NCBI RefSeq assembly: GCF_010093385.1
Contig: NZ_PDWV01000028.1
Location: forward strand, 1-49,457
DNA length: 49,457 bases
Direction of reading: 5' to 3'
Origin: Pseudoxanthomonas mexicana
GTDB lineage: Bacteria > Pseudomonadota > Gammaproteobacteria > Xanthomonadales > Xanthomonadaceae
Shown here: one piece after another, positions 6,913-15,057 of the stretch
Layout: each line of letters starts with the position of its first letter
How positions within the stretch are numbered: the stretch's first letter is position 1
Made by a program: the position numbers and the translations under genes
Notes under the pieces: generated by a model
Told to the model about the DNA's origin: nothing
The model's input: only the letters and a program-made list of their open reading frames with translations
Databases searched by the model: none

Positions 6913-8652
6913 ATGGCGACCGCACTACGGATCCTCTGCGTACACGGCGTGGGCCAGCATCCGCCCGGCGGGGCGTGGCAGCAGGCCTGGGAGGCCGCGA
7001 TCCACGAGGCGTGCCGGCAGGTCGATGCCGAACGCGCGCTCGACATCCAGTACTGCCACTACGACGACATCTTCGCCCAGCACAAGGTGGGACTGGGCGA
7101 CACGCTGGAAGCCCTGGCGCGCCTGCTGGCCAACGGCATTACCGCCCCGTTCCGGCGTGCGCGCGGCGACGATTCGCGCCTGCGGCATACCGCGGGCATG
7201 GTGGTGAAGTGGGTCGAAAGCCCCACCTTCCGCAAGCAGACGCGCGACCGCCTGGTCGAGCGCATCGACGCGGTGAAGCCGCATGTCGTGCTCGGCCACA
7301 GCCTGGGCTCGCTGGTCTGCTACGACACCTTCACCCACGAGGAGTCGCGTGCCACCGCCAGCGGGCGCTACTTCGTCTCGCTGGGCTCGCAGATCGGCAA
7401 TCCGTTCGTGCGCGGCGAGTACCAGGCCGGCCGCCTCAGCGCCATCGAGAAGGCGCGCTTCTGGTACCACCTGTACAACCGCTTCGACTCGGTGTTCACG
7501 GCGCGCGTCTCGATCGCCGCCGACAACTTCCGCCAGGTGGACACGCACTTCGACATTCCCGGCAATGCCGACCACGCGGCGGAGGAATACCTGCGCCATC
7601 CGCAGGCCGTCAGCACGTTCTGGTACGACGTGCTCAACGACGAGACCGCGCGCATCACCCGTGCGCTGCGCGAACAGCGCCCCGTGTCCGCGCGCGTGGC
7701 CCCGCCGCGCAAGCGCGCGCTGCTGATCGGCATCAACGACTACCCCGATCCGGACCAGCGGCTGGCCGGCTGCGTCAACGACGTGTTCCTGATGAGCGCC
7801 ATGCTGCAGGAACAGGGCTTCGACGCCGGCGATATCCGCGTGGTGCTGGACGAGCGGGCCACCGCCGACGGCATCCGTGAGCGCGTGGACTGGCTGCTGG
7901 ACGGAGTGCGTTCCGGCGACCAGCGCATCCTGTACTACAGCGGCCATGGCGCGCAGCTGCCCACCTACGGGCTGGGCGACCGGGTGGACCGCATGGACGA
8001 GACGCTGGTGCCTTACGACTTCGACTGGACCGAGGACACCGCGCTCACCGACGACTGGCTGTTCGAGCGCTACGTGCAGCTGCCGTACGACGTGGACTTC
8101 ACCATCCTGCTGGACTGCTGCCATTCCGGCGGCATGGCCAAGGGCGGCCCGGCGCGCATGCGCGGCCTCAATCCGCCCGACGACATCCGCCATCGCGCGC
8201 TGAAGTGGGACGCCGCGCGCGAGATGTGGGTGCCGCGCGAACTGGAGGTCGCCGAGCGCAAGCAACTGGCCGTGGACCAGGACACCATGCCGCTGGGCGA
8301 CATGAGCGGGCGCTTGGGCTACGCGCTGCCGGTACGCACGCTGCCGCTGGGCGAAGCGCGCCAGCTGCGCAAGGCGCTGGGCCACAAGGGGCCCTACATG
8401 CCGCTGCTGGTCTATGCCTGCCAGGAGGGCGAGTTCGCCTACGAATACGAACACGGCGCCATCCAGCATGGCGCGTTCACCTACGCACTGGTCAAGAACT
8501 GGCGGCGGATGCTGCGCGGTGGCGCCGGCGACCGGCGCCGCCTGAAGGTCAGTGACCTGGTGAAGTACACCTCGCAGGAACTGCGCGAGCTGGAATACGA
8601 CCAGACAGCGGCGCTCGCCGGGCCGGAAATCCGCCTGTCGCGCTGGATGTAG
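6913..8652 (+). CDS. alpha/beta-hydrolase fused to a metacaspase (peptidase C14)
   Basis: This is a 579-residue two-enzyme protein. Residues 1-260 form a lipase-like alpha/beta hydrolase: ILCVHGVGQHPPGG at the start and the nucleophile elbow GHSLG (128-132, Ser130). Residues 265-579 form a caspase-fold protease: KRALLIGINDY, catalytic His345 in YYSGHGAQ, catalytic Cys403 in LLDCCHSGG, and FTYALVKNW near the end. Both active sites look intact. No signal peptide or membrane segment is seen, so it is probably cytosolic. The start at 6913 has GAGGG upstream; the frame is open back to 6721 without homology. The substrates and any regulator are unknown. It could be a conditional proteolytic or lipolytic effector, but no partner gene adjoins it. 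It ends six bases before the next gene's stop. Confidence 0.85.
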   Translation: MATALRILCVHGVGQHPPGGAWQQAWEAAIHEACRQVDAERALDIQYCHYDDIFAQHKVGLGDTLEALARLLANGITAPFRRARGDDSRLRHTAGMVVKWVESPTFRKQTRDRLVERIDAVKPHVVLGHSLGSLVCYDTFTHEESRATASGRYFVSLGSQIGNPFVRGEYQAGRLSAIEKARFWYHLYNRFDSVFTARVSIAADNFRQVDTHFDIPGNADHAAEEYLRHPQAVSTFWYDVLNDETARITRALREQRPVSARVAPPRKRALLIGINDYPDPDQRLAGCVNDVFLMSAMLQEQGFDAGDIRVVLDERATADGIRERVDWLLDGVRSGDQRILYYSGHGAQLPTYGLGDRVDRMDETLVPYDFDWTEDTALTDDWLFERYVQLPYDVDFTILLDCCHSGGMAKGGPARMRGLNPPDDIRHRALKWDAAREMWVPRELEVAERKQLAVDQDTMPLGDMSGRLGYALPVRTLPLGEARQLRKALGHKGPYMPLLVYACQEGEFAYEYEHGAIQHGAFTYALVKNWRRMLRGGAGDRRRLKVSDLVKYTSQELRELEYDQTAALAGPEIRLSRWM

Positions 8653-8658
8653 CGCGCC

Positions 8659-9930
8659 TCAGCCCGCCGCGGCGCATTCGCGTGCGCGCGCCAGCAGCAG
8701 GGCCTGCTCGCGCGCGTTGCGGGTCATCGCGGCGGCGCGCTCGAACTCGGCGCGCGCTTCGTCGTGCCGCGCCAGTCTAAACAGCAGGTCGCCGCGCACG
8801 CTGGGCAACAGGTGGTAGTGCTTCATCGCCGGATCGTCCTGCAACCGGTCCACCAGCGGCAATGCGCTTGCCGGTCCGGTCGCCATCGACACCGCGACCG
8901 CACGGTTCAGTTCGACCACCGGCGACGGATTCACCTGTGCCAGTGCCGCGTACAGCGTAGCGATCCGCACCCAGTCGGTGGCGTCGGCCGTGCGCGCGCG
9001 GGCGTGGCACGCGGCGATCGCGGCCTGCAGCGCCTACGGGCCGAAGGCGCCGCCCAGTTGCTCCGCGCGCGCCAGCGCCTCCAGGCCGCGCCGGATCAGC
9101 AGCTGGTCCCAACGGCTGCGGTCCTGGTCGAGCAGCAGCACGGCTTCGCCGTCCTTGCCCACGCGGGCGTGCAGGCGCGAGGCCTGGATCTCCATCAGCG
9201 CCACCAGTCCGTGCACCTCGGGTTCGCGCGGCGTCAGCGCGGCCAGCATGCGGCCCAGCCGCAACGCTTCCTCGCACAGCGCCGGCCGCACCCAATCATC
9301 GCCGCTGGTGGCCGCATAGCCTTCGTTGAACACCAGGTAGACCACGCCCAGCACGCTGGCCAGGCGTTCCTGCAACGCGTCGCCGCGGGGCACTTCGAAC
9401 GCCACGTCGGCTTCGGCCAGCGTGCGCTTGGCGCGCACGATGCGCTGCGCCACCGTCGGCTCCGCCGCAAGGAACGCGCGTGCGATCTCGTCCGTCGTCA
9501 GGCCGCACAGCAGGCGCAGCGTCAGTGCGACCCGCGCTTCCATCGACAGCACCGGGTGGCACGAGACGAACACCAGCCGCAGCAGGTCGTCGTCGATGTC
9601 GTGGTCCAGCGCGTCCTCGTCGCGGCTGCGGCGTTCGTCCTGTATGTCTTCCAGTTCGCGCGCGAGTTCTTCGTGCTTGCGGTCGAGCAGCTGCAGGCGG
9701 CGCAGGCGGTCGATCGCGCGGCGCTTGGCGGTGGTCATCAGCCACGCCCCCGGATTGTCCGGCACGCCGTCACGGGGCCAGGTCTCCAGCGCGGCGACCA
9801 GCGCGTCCTGGGCCAGGTCCTCGGCCAGGTCCAGGTCGCGCAGCATGCGGGCGAGGCCGGCGATGACGCGCGCCGATTCGATGCGCCAGACGGCATCGAT
9901 CGCGCGATGGGTGGGCGATGTCGTGGACAT
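8659..9930 (-). pseudogene. ECF42-type sigma factor (DUF6596) with in-frame stop
   Basis: The gene would encode about 423 residues: region 2 (about 10-85, LAEDLAQDALVAALETW), region 4 (about 120-180, LCGLTTDEIARAFLAAEPTV), then the long DUF6596 C-terminal extension (GVVYLVFNEGY onward). At 9036-9034 a TAG stands where the family has Tyr (FGP-stop-ALQAAIAACHAR), and the same frame continues without a gap to 8659 with typical sequence (VNPSPVVELNRAVAVSM). A single TAC-to-TAG change explains it. The truncated product keeps both core sigma regions but loses the final third of the extension. Real nonsense mutation and sequencing error cannot be told apart here. It is preceded on the same strand by a VOC gene. 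Confidence 0.8.
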
Positions 9931-10021
9931 GGCGCGCATCAGACCACGGCGCTGCGGCCGGTGAAAGCCGCAGCGCAACGTAGGCAGTCAACATGGCGTC
10001 CACGCCGCGTCCGCACCGTCA

Positions 10022-10435
10022 TCACGCATCCTTCTCGCAGTTGATCATCCACGGCACGCCGAACCTGTCCACCAGCATGCCGAAGCGCACCGCCCAGAAC
10101 GTCTGTGCCAGCGGCATGGTCACCTGGCCGCCGTCGGACAGCGCGGCGAAGACGTGCTCGGCCTCCTTGATGCTGTCCACCGACAGCGACACCGAGCAGC
10201 CCTTCACGCCCTCGTAAGGTTGCGCCGGGTGGTTGTCCGATCCCATCAGCACGGTCTGCCCGAACATCACGTGCGTATGCATGATCTTCTGCCGGTAATC
10301 GGCCGGGATGTCGCCGCAGCCCTCCATGCCGTCGAACCGCATCATCGGCCCCAGTTCGCCGCCGGTCGCCTGGGCATAGAAGGTGAAGGCGGCTTCGCAG
10401 TCGCCGTTGAGGATCAGGTAGGGATTGACGTTCAT
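10022..10435 (-). CDS. VOC family protein, PhnB-like
   Basis: A 137-residue glyoxalase-fold protein of the PhnB/3-demethylubiquinone-like type, with MNVNPYLILNGDCEAAFTFY, PMMRFDGMEGCGD, HTHVMFGQTVLMGSD and the closing FGMLVDRFGVPWMINCE. The start at 10435 has AGGAG eight bases upstream. Such proteins are often encoded with ECF42/DUF6596 sigma factors, as here (92 bases ahead of the broken sigma gene on the same strand). The substrate is unknown. Confidence 0.85.
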   Translation of the reverse strand: MNVNPYLILNGDCEAAFTFYAQATGGELGPMMRFDGMEGCGDIPADYRQKIMHTHVMFGQTVLMGSDNHPAQPYEGVKGCSVSLSVDSIKEAEHVFAALSDGGQVTMPLAQTFWAVRFGMLVDRFGVPWMINCEKDA

Positions 10436-10554
10436 GGTGGGCTCCTCGGGTGGTCGGGTGCAGGGCCGGCACGGCCTGCTCGTGTTCTCCGACGAACCGG
10501 CGGGGCCGGAATCGACAGCATCGGAGATGAAGATGCATCCGGCCTGCGCGCCCG

Positions 10555-10941
10555 TCAGCGGACGGCGTCGCCGGGATCCGCGGCGGCCCCGGCGATGGCC
10601 TCGCGCTGGCGCCGGCTCAGCTTCGTCAGGGCGTGGCGGTACGACCACGCCACCAGGTCCTTCAGGTAGGCGCCCGGCACCGAGGACACGTCCACCACGG
10701 TCACCCAGCGGTGTTTGCCCAGCCAGCGCGCGGGCTTGATGCCCGGCTGGTCGGTCAGCTCCAGGAAGCGCTCCGGCGCCACCTTGAAGCTGAAACGCCA
10801 GCGCTCGGGCTCGCTGGTCTTGAAGTAGGCGAAGCGCTTGCCGCCTACCTCGTACACCAGGATGTTCGAAGGCTCTCCATGCAGCGTTTCCACGCTGCCC
10901 GGCAGGGCGCGGCAATGGCGTTTTAGGGCGGCGACATCCAT
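10555..10941 (-). CDS. MmcQ/YjbR family protein
   Basis: A 128-residue protein of the MmcQ/YjbR family (double-wing fold, often called DNA-binding). It shows ALPGSVETLHGEPSN, the KRFAYFKTS strand, and GKHRWVTVVDVSSVP followed by the closing helix SYRHALTKLSRRQREAI. The start has no Shine-Dalgarno, but a TAGCAT box lies exactly six bases upstream (10953-10948), suggesting a leaderless transcript. The cellular role is unknown. It is divergent from the iron-permease-like gene. Confidence 0.85.
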   Translation of the reverse strand: MDVAALKRHCRALPGSVETLHGEPSNILVYEVGGKRFAYFKTSEPERWRFSFKVAPERFLELTDQPGIKPARWLGKHRWVTVVDVSSVPGAYLKDLVAWSYRHALTKLSRRQREAIAGAAADPGDAVR

Positions 10942-10947
10942 GCCGAG

Positions 10948-10953
10948 ATGCTA
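10948..10953 (-). promoter_or_regulatory. -10 box of a predicted leaderless mRNA (YjbR gene)
   Basis: TAGCAT on the minus strand, then six bases (CTCGGC), then ATG at 10941. With transcription starting about seven bases after the -10, the mRNA would begin at the start codon. No clear -35. Confidence 0.5.
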
Positions 10954-11098
10954 GCGCTGCGAACGCGCGCGTGGCATGCAGGCTCGGCGGGGCGAGGGCG
11001 GTGGCTGCCCTCAAAGCGGCGTGAGGCCCGCCGCACGGCGTTCCGCGGCTCCGGCTACAGTGGCGCCACGTCGTTCACCCCTGATCCCGGAGCCGCCG

Positions 11099-11488
11099 AT
11101 GAGCCGCCCATCCGCCTTCACCCGCCTGGCCAAGAAAGCCTCCACCTTCACCGGCCGTCCCGCCTGCTTCGCACTGGCGCTGGGCATCATCGTGGCCTGG
11201 GCGGTCACCGGGCCGCTGTTCGGCTTCAGCGATACCTGGCAGCTGGTGATCAACACCGGGACCACGGTGATCACCTTCCTGATGGTGTTCCTGATCCAGA
11301 GTACCCAGAACCGCGACACCGAGGCCATGCAGATCAAGCTGGACGAACTGATCCGCGTCTCGCGCAGCGCCAACAACGCGCTGCTGGACCTGGAGGAGCT
11401 GGAGGAGAAGGAACTCGACGACCTGCGTGCGCATTACGAAGACATGGCGCGGCAGGCGCGGGAGATGCAGGCGCGAAAGATGCGATGA
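11099..11488 (+). CDS. low-affinity iron permease family membrane protein
   Basis: A 129-residue protein of the short bacterial 'low affinity iron permease' family (PF04120 type). It has two membrane segments at about 22-42 (CFALALGIIVAWAVTGPLF) and 48-67 (LVINTGTTVITFLMVFLIQ), the conserved QSTQNRDTEAMQIKLDELI after the second helix, and a charged coiled coil to the end (LEELEEKELDDLRAHYE). Transport has not been shown for these short forms. A TACAGT box at about 11055 is a candidate -10. It is followed closely by the exported hydrolase gene. Confidence 0.8.
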   Translation: MSRPSAFTRLAKKASTFTGRPACFALALGIIVAWAVTGPLFGFSDTWQLVINTGTTVITFLMVFLIQSTQNRDTEAMQIKLDELIRVSRSANNALLDLEELEEKELDDLRAHYEDMARQAREMQARKMR

Positions 11489-11519
11489 TCCGGGGACGGC
11501 TTACGCATGGAGGTGGGGC

Positions 11520-12416
11520 ATGAAGGGAATATTCGGTGTATTGCTCACGATCATGCTGTGTCCTGTCATGGCCCAGACGCCGGCCAGTGGCAAGGCCTTC
11601 CGCTTTTCTGACGGGGGCACGTCCACCGTATACGAAATCGTGCGGGGCGATCCGGCGGCGGTGGATACGCTGGTGTTCACCTATGGCGGATCGGGGTGCA
11701 CTGATCTTGCGCGTTATTGGTTACCGACACTCGCGGATGGCATGGCTATCCCCGCTCGTTTTATGGCGCTCAACAAACGGCACGTGGCGTCGGGCCAGGC
11801 GCAGAGGGGCGGTAGCGACACCTGCTCGCGTGCATTCAGGGCATGGAACCTGCCGCGGCACTGGATGGCGGACTACATGGAATTCGTCTCGCGGACGCTG
11901 GCAGCGGAGCCTGGGCGCTGGAAGAACGTGGTGTTGGTGGGGGGATCCGAAGGCGGCGCGCTCGCTGCCCGGGTTGCACGCGCGCGTAGCGACATCACCC
12001 ACCTGATCGTGGTCGGAGATGGCGGCTGGAGCATGCGCGACAACCTTTCTTCGCTGATGGGCGCGGATGTCGTGGAAGCGGCATGGAAGGACATCGCGCG
12101 GCATCCCGACAGCGCGGAGGCGCTATGGCGCGGTCATCCGTACCGTTACTGGTTCGATACCTTCGATCACGCGCCCCTGGTCGACTACCTCGCCCTAGGG
12201 ATTCCGGTGATCATCGGATTCGGTGAGCTTGACAGCAGCGTACCGGCCGCGTCCGCGCACGAAGTCCTGCGTGCGGCCCGGGCGGCTGGCAAGCAGAACA
12301 TCGGTCTGGTGGTGTACCCCGGCGCAGATCACAGCCTGCAAGCGGAAGGGCACGATCATCTGCGTGAGTTCCTGCGGGGAGCAGGACAGGGCATTGCGAG
12401 CGGTCGACTGGACTGA
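11520..12416 (+). CDS. exported alpha/beta-hydrolase
   Basis: The 298-residue precursor has a signal peptide (MKGIFGVLLTIMLCPVMA, cleavage before Q19). The mature part carries a nucleophile elbow GGSEGG (Ser in VVLVGGSEGGALAA), an acid-loop region GFGELDSSVP and a late His in YPGADHSLQ, the normal Ser-Asp-His order. The start at 11520 has GGAGGTGGGG just upstream. The 5' third is less GC-rich than its neighbours (for example around 11690-11770), which may point to later acquisition. Substrate unknown. Confidence 0.75.
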   Translation: MKGIFGVLLTIMLCPVMAQTPASGKAFRFSDGGTSTVYEIVRGDPAAVDTLVFTYGGSGCTDLARYWLPTLADGMAIPARFMALNKRHVASGQAQRGGSDTCSRAFRAWNLPRHWMADYMEFVSRTLAAEPGRWKNVVLVGGSEGGALAARVARARSDITHLIVVGDGGWSMRDNLSSLMGADVVEAAWKDIARHPDSAEALWRGHPYRYWFDTFDHAPLVDYLALGIPVIIGFGELDSSVPAASAHEVLRAARAAGKQNIGLVVYPGADHSLQAEGHDHLREFLRGAGQGIASGRLD

Positions 12417-12456
12417 GTGCGGGTGTTCGCGATGCAGCGACGTGCGTGCGGAGGCG

Positions 12457-12924
12457 TCACCATCGCTTCTCCATCCGGTAGTTGTGGATGTCCACGCCGT
12501 CCAGCACCAGGTCGTTGCGGCCGAGCAGGGTGAAGTCGCGGCGTTCGAACAAGGGGCGGGCGAGTTCGCTGGCTTCGACGAAGATCCGGTGCAGGCCGCG
12601 GCGCCGTGCATGCGTTTCGAGCGCGGCATACAGTTGCGAGCCCACGTGCAGGCCTTCGGCTTCCGGCGCGACGTACAGCATGTCGAGATGACCGTCGGCC
12701 TCCAGGTCGGCGAACCCGAGGAGCCTGCCGGCCTCATCCTGCGCCACCACCACGTGGCGTCCATCGCCGCAGCGCGCCGCCGTGTGGGCGACATCCGCGG
12801 TCGCCGCCCACACCGCAACCTGCTCGGGTGTGTATGCCCGCGGCCCGTAATGGCGCACGGAGCGGACGTACAGCGCGGTCAGCGCGGCGGCATCGTTGGG
12901 ATGGTAGGGACGGAGGGTGGGCAT
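12457..12924 (-). CDS. GNAT family N-acetyltransferase
   Basis: A 155-residue acetyl-CoA-dependent acetyltransferase. It begins MPTLRPYHPNDAAALTALY, has the beta4 strand HLDMLYVAPEAEGLHVGSQL where the acetyl-CoA pyrophosphate loop is expected, and ends FERRDFTLLGRNDLVLDG then NYRMEK. The substrate is unknown. The start codon abuts the first unit of the 42-bp tandem array, so its ribosome site (GAGAAGAG) and probably its promoter lie in repeat DNA. The array's reading frame enters in phase but is closed by a TGA five codons before the ATG. Confidence 0.85.
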   Translation of the reverse strand: MPTLRPYHPNDAAALTALYVRSVRHYGPRAYTPEQVAVWAATADVAHTAARCGDGRHVVVAQDEAGRLLGFADLEADGHLDMLYVAPEAEGLHVGSQLYAALETHARRRGLHRIFVEASELARPLFERRDFTLLGRNDLVLDGVDIHNYRMEKRW

Positions 12925-13218
12925 GACCCGCTCTTCTCACACTAAGGCTATCGCGAGACCGAAAAAGGTCCGCTCTTCTCTCACCAAGGGTGTCGCGAGG
13001 ACCAAAAAGGTCCGTTCTTCTCTCACTAAGGGTGTCGCGAGGACCAAAAAGGTCCGCTCTTCTCTCACCAAGGGTGGCGCGAGAACGAAATAGGTCCGCT
13101 CTTCTCTCACTAAGGGTATCGCGAGGCCCAAAAAGGTCCGTTCTTCTCACACTAAGGATAGCGCGAGACCCAGAAAGGTCCGCTCTCCTCTCGCTGACGG
13201 TATCGCGAGGGCCCACAA
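12925..13218. repeat. seven-unit 42-bp tandem repeat array
   Basis: Seven units start at 12925, 12967, 13009, 13051, 13093, 13135 and 13177, each exactly 42 bp with substitutions but no indels. A typical unit has GGTCCGCTCTTCTCTCAC, then AAGGGTGTCGCGAGGACC, then AAAAA. Features repeated per unit are an A-rich tract, a TCGCGA palindrome in most units, and GGACC-A5-GGTCC pairing across the junction in the best units. Because 42 is a multiple of three, 14-residue-periodic frames stay open on both strands; I do not consider these genes. The array fills the gap between the TIGR01777 gene and the GNAT gene. Confidence 0.95.
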
Positions 13219-13260
13219 GATCCATTGACGGCTGCCGGGGCGCATGACCCGGGGGCGATG

Positions 13261-14151
13261 TCACGGGCGCAGCAGGTCGTCCAGCGCCCTCTCCAGCGTG
13301 GGGAAGCGGAAGGCGAAGCCCTCCGCGAGCGCGTGCGCGGGCAGCACGCGTTGGCCGGTCAACAGCAACTCGGCCATTTCACCGAAGCCCAGGCGCAGGG
13401 CGAAGGCGGGGGTGGGGATGAGTGCGGGCCGGTTCAACGTCGCGCCCAAGGTGCGGGCGAAATCGCGGTTGGTCACCGGCGTAGGCGCGGTGCCGTTGTA
13501 GGCGCCGCCGGCCTGGTCGCGTTCCAGCAGCCACTGGATCATTCCCACCAGATCGTGGCGGTGGATCCAGCTCATCCACTGCCGGCCATCGCCCATCGGG
13601 CCGCCCGCGCCCAGCCGGAACGGCGGCAGCATCTTCGCCAGTGCGCCGCCGTCGGCACCCAGCACGATGCCCGTGCGCACGCGGCAGGTGCGCACGTCCA
13701 GGCCCTCGGCCTGCATCGCTTCGGTTTCCCAGTCGCGGCAGAGGTGGGCGGCGAAGTCGTTGCCGGGGGCGGCGGATTCGTCCAGCGCTTCGTCCCCGCG
13801 CGGGCCGTAATAGCCGATGGCCGAACCGGAGACCAGGACGCGCGGGCGGACCGATTGCCGCGCCATCCAGCCGATCAGCGCGCGCGTGGTGTCCAGCCGC
13901 GAGGCCCGGAAGGCCGCCTTGCGCGTGGTGTTCCAGCGTCCGGCCATCAACGGTTCGCCGGCCAGGTTGACCACCGCCTCCACATCGCGCGCCTCGTCCA
14001 GCGACGCCAGCACCCGCGCGGCGGGCGGCACCTGGGACCGCGCGCGGGCGGGATCGCGCGTCAGCACGCTGAGGGTATGGCCGGCCTGCAGCAGCGCGGC
14101 GCAGAGCGCCTGGCCGATGAAGCCGGTACCGCCGGTGATCAGGACATGCAT
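13261..14151 (-). CDS. TIGR01777 family NAD(P)-dependent epimerase/oxidoreductase
   Basis: A 296-residue extended-SDR protein (YfcH/SulA-like family). It has the Rossmann motif MHVLITGGTGFIGQAL, the family marker VNLAGEPLMAGRW, the active-site strand VLVSGSAIGYYGPRGDE, and WMSWIHRHDLVGMI. It ends with the DUF1731-like tail LLTGQRVLPAHALAEGF. The substrate is not established for the family. Its stop lies 43 bases past the edge of the 42-bp array. Confidence 0.9.
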   Translation of the reverse strand: MHVLITGGTGFIGQALCAALLQAGHTLSVLTRDPARARSQVPPAARVLASLDEARDVEAVVNLAGEPLMAGRWNTTRKAAFRASRLDTTRALIGWMARQSVRPRVLVSGSAIGYYGPRGDEALDESAAPGNDFAAHLCRDWETEAMQAEGLDVRTCRVRTGIVLGADGGALAKMLPPFRLGAGGPMGDGRQWMSWIHRHDLVGMIQWLLERDQAGGAYNGTAPTPVTNRDFARTLGATLNRPALIPTPAFALRLGFGEMAELLLTGQRVLPAHALAEGFAFRFPTLERALDDLLRP

Positions 14152-14253
14152 GGGAAGGCTTCCGTAAACCCGGACAGCTTACGCAGCGGCGTGTGTTGCG
14201 GATGTGGAACGGACCGTCGGCGGTGGCCGCCGGTCGGCCGGCGGGGCCGCGCC

Positions 14254-14259
14254 TACACT
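14254..14259 (+). promoter_or_regulatory. -10 box of a predicted leaderless mRNA (hydrolase gene)
   Basis: TACACT, then six bases (ATGCGG), then ATG at 14266. There is no Shine-Dalgarno upstream. The spacing argues for the second ATG (14266) as start over the ATG at 14260. Confidence 0.5.
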
Positions 14260-14265
14260 ATGCGG

Positions 14266-14964
14266 ATGGCTTCCCTTCCCCTGGTCCTGCTGCCCGGCCT
14301 GCTGTGCGATGCGCGCCTGTGGCGCGACCCCGCGGCCGCACTGGCCGACCTGACGCCGGTCCATCACGCCGACCTGACCCTGGACGACAGCGTGGCCGGC
14401 ATGGCCGCGCGCGTGCTGGATGCTGCGCCCCCGGTGTTTGCGCTGGCCGGGCTGTCCATGGGCGGCTATGTCGCGTTCGAGATCCTGCGCCAGGCACCGG
14501 AGCGCGTGGCGCGTCTGGCTTTGCTGGACACCAGCGCGCGCACCGATCCGCCGAAGCGGCGGGCCGTGCGCAAGGCCGGCCTGGCGCTGGCCGAATCCGG
14601 ACGCTTTGCCGGCGTCACCCGCAAGCTGCTGCCGCAGCTGGTGCATGAGAGTCGGGTGGAGAGCGAGGTGGGTGACGCGGTGATGGCGATGGCGCAGCGC
14701 GTCGGCCGCGATGCCTTCCTGCGGCAGCAGCGCGCCATCATCGACCGCCCCGATTCGCTGCCGCTGCTGCCCGCCATTGCCGTGCCCACGCTCATCGGCG
14801 TGGGCGAGGACGACCGCATGACCCTGCCGGAGGAATCGTGGCTGCTGCACGAACGCATCCCCGGCGCGCGCCTGCATGTGTTCGCGCGCTGCGGCCACCT
14901 GCCGCCGATGGAAGTGCCGCAGGAAACCACCGCGGTACTGCGCGACTGGCTGCAGGCGTCATGA
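14266..14964 (+). CDS. alpha/beta fold hydrolase
   Basis: A 232-residue cytosolic hydrolase. It begins MASLPLVLLPGLLCDARLW (oxyanion region) and has the nucleophile elbow AGLSMGGYVAFEIL, the acid loop PTLIGVGEDDRMT and the catalytic His in ARCGHLPPMEVP. The order and spacing match esterase/peroxidase-like members of the fold. The substrate is unknown. It is followed by gnd after a 93-base gap. Confidence 0.85.
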   Translation: MASLPLVLLPGLLCDARLWRDPAAALADLTPVHHADLTLDDSVAGMAARVLDAAPPVFALAGLSMGGYVAFEILRQAPERVARLALLDTSARTDPPKRRAVRKAGLALAESGRFAGVTRKLLPQLVHESRVESEVGDAVMAMAQRVGRDAFLRQQRAIIDRPDSLPLLPAIAVPTLIGVGEDDRMTLPEESWLLHERIPGARLHVFARCGHLPPMEVPQETTAVLRDWLQAS

Positions 14965-15057
14965 GGCGTCGGGTACGCACACCGGTGCACGTCGTCGCCA
15001 CGCCGCGCGGCGACAATGGCGCACCCTTTTCTTTTCGTTGAACGCACGGGAGTACAC

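Noticed and set aside
6913..8652. Defence island around the metacaspase fusion
   Set aside because: Neighbours are apt, DUF1993, a sigma factor and a VOC gene. No nuclease, sensor, cyclase or toxin gene is near, so a defence system cannot be claimed from context.
12925..13218. CRISPR array
   Set aside because: Units are contiguous with no spacers between repeats, and no cas gene is present.
12990..13247. 14-residue-periodic protein frames within the 42-bp array (plus and minus strands)
   Set aside because: They are open only because the unit length is a multiple of three. Three different frames are equally open, and none has a start signal or homology.
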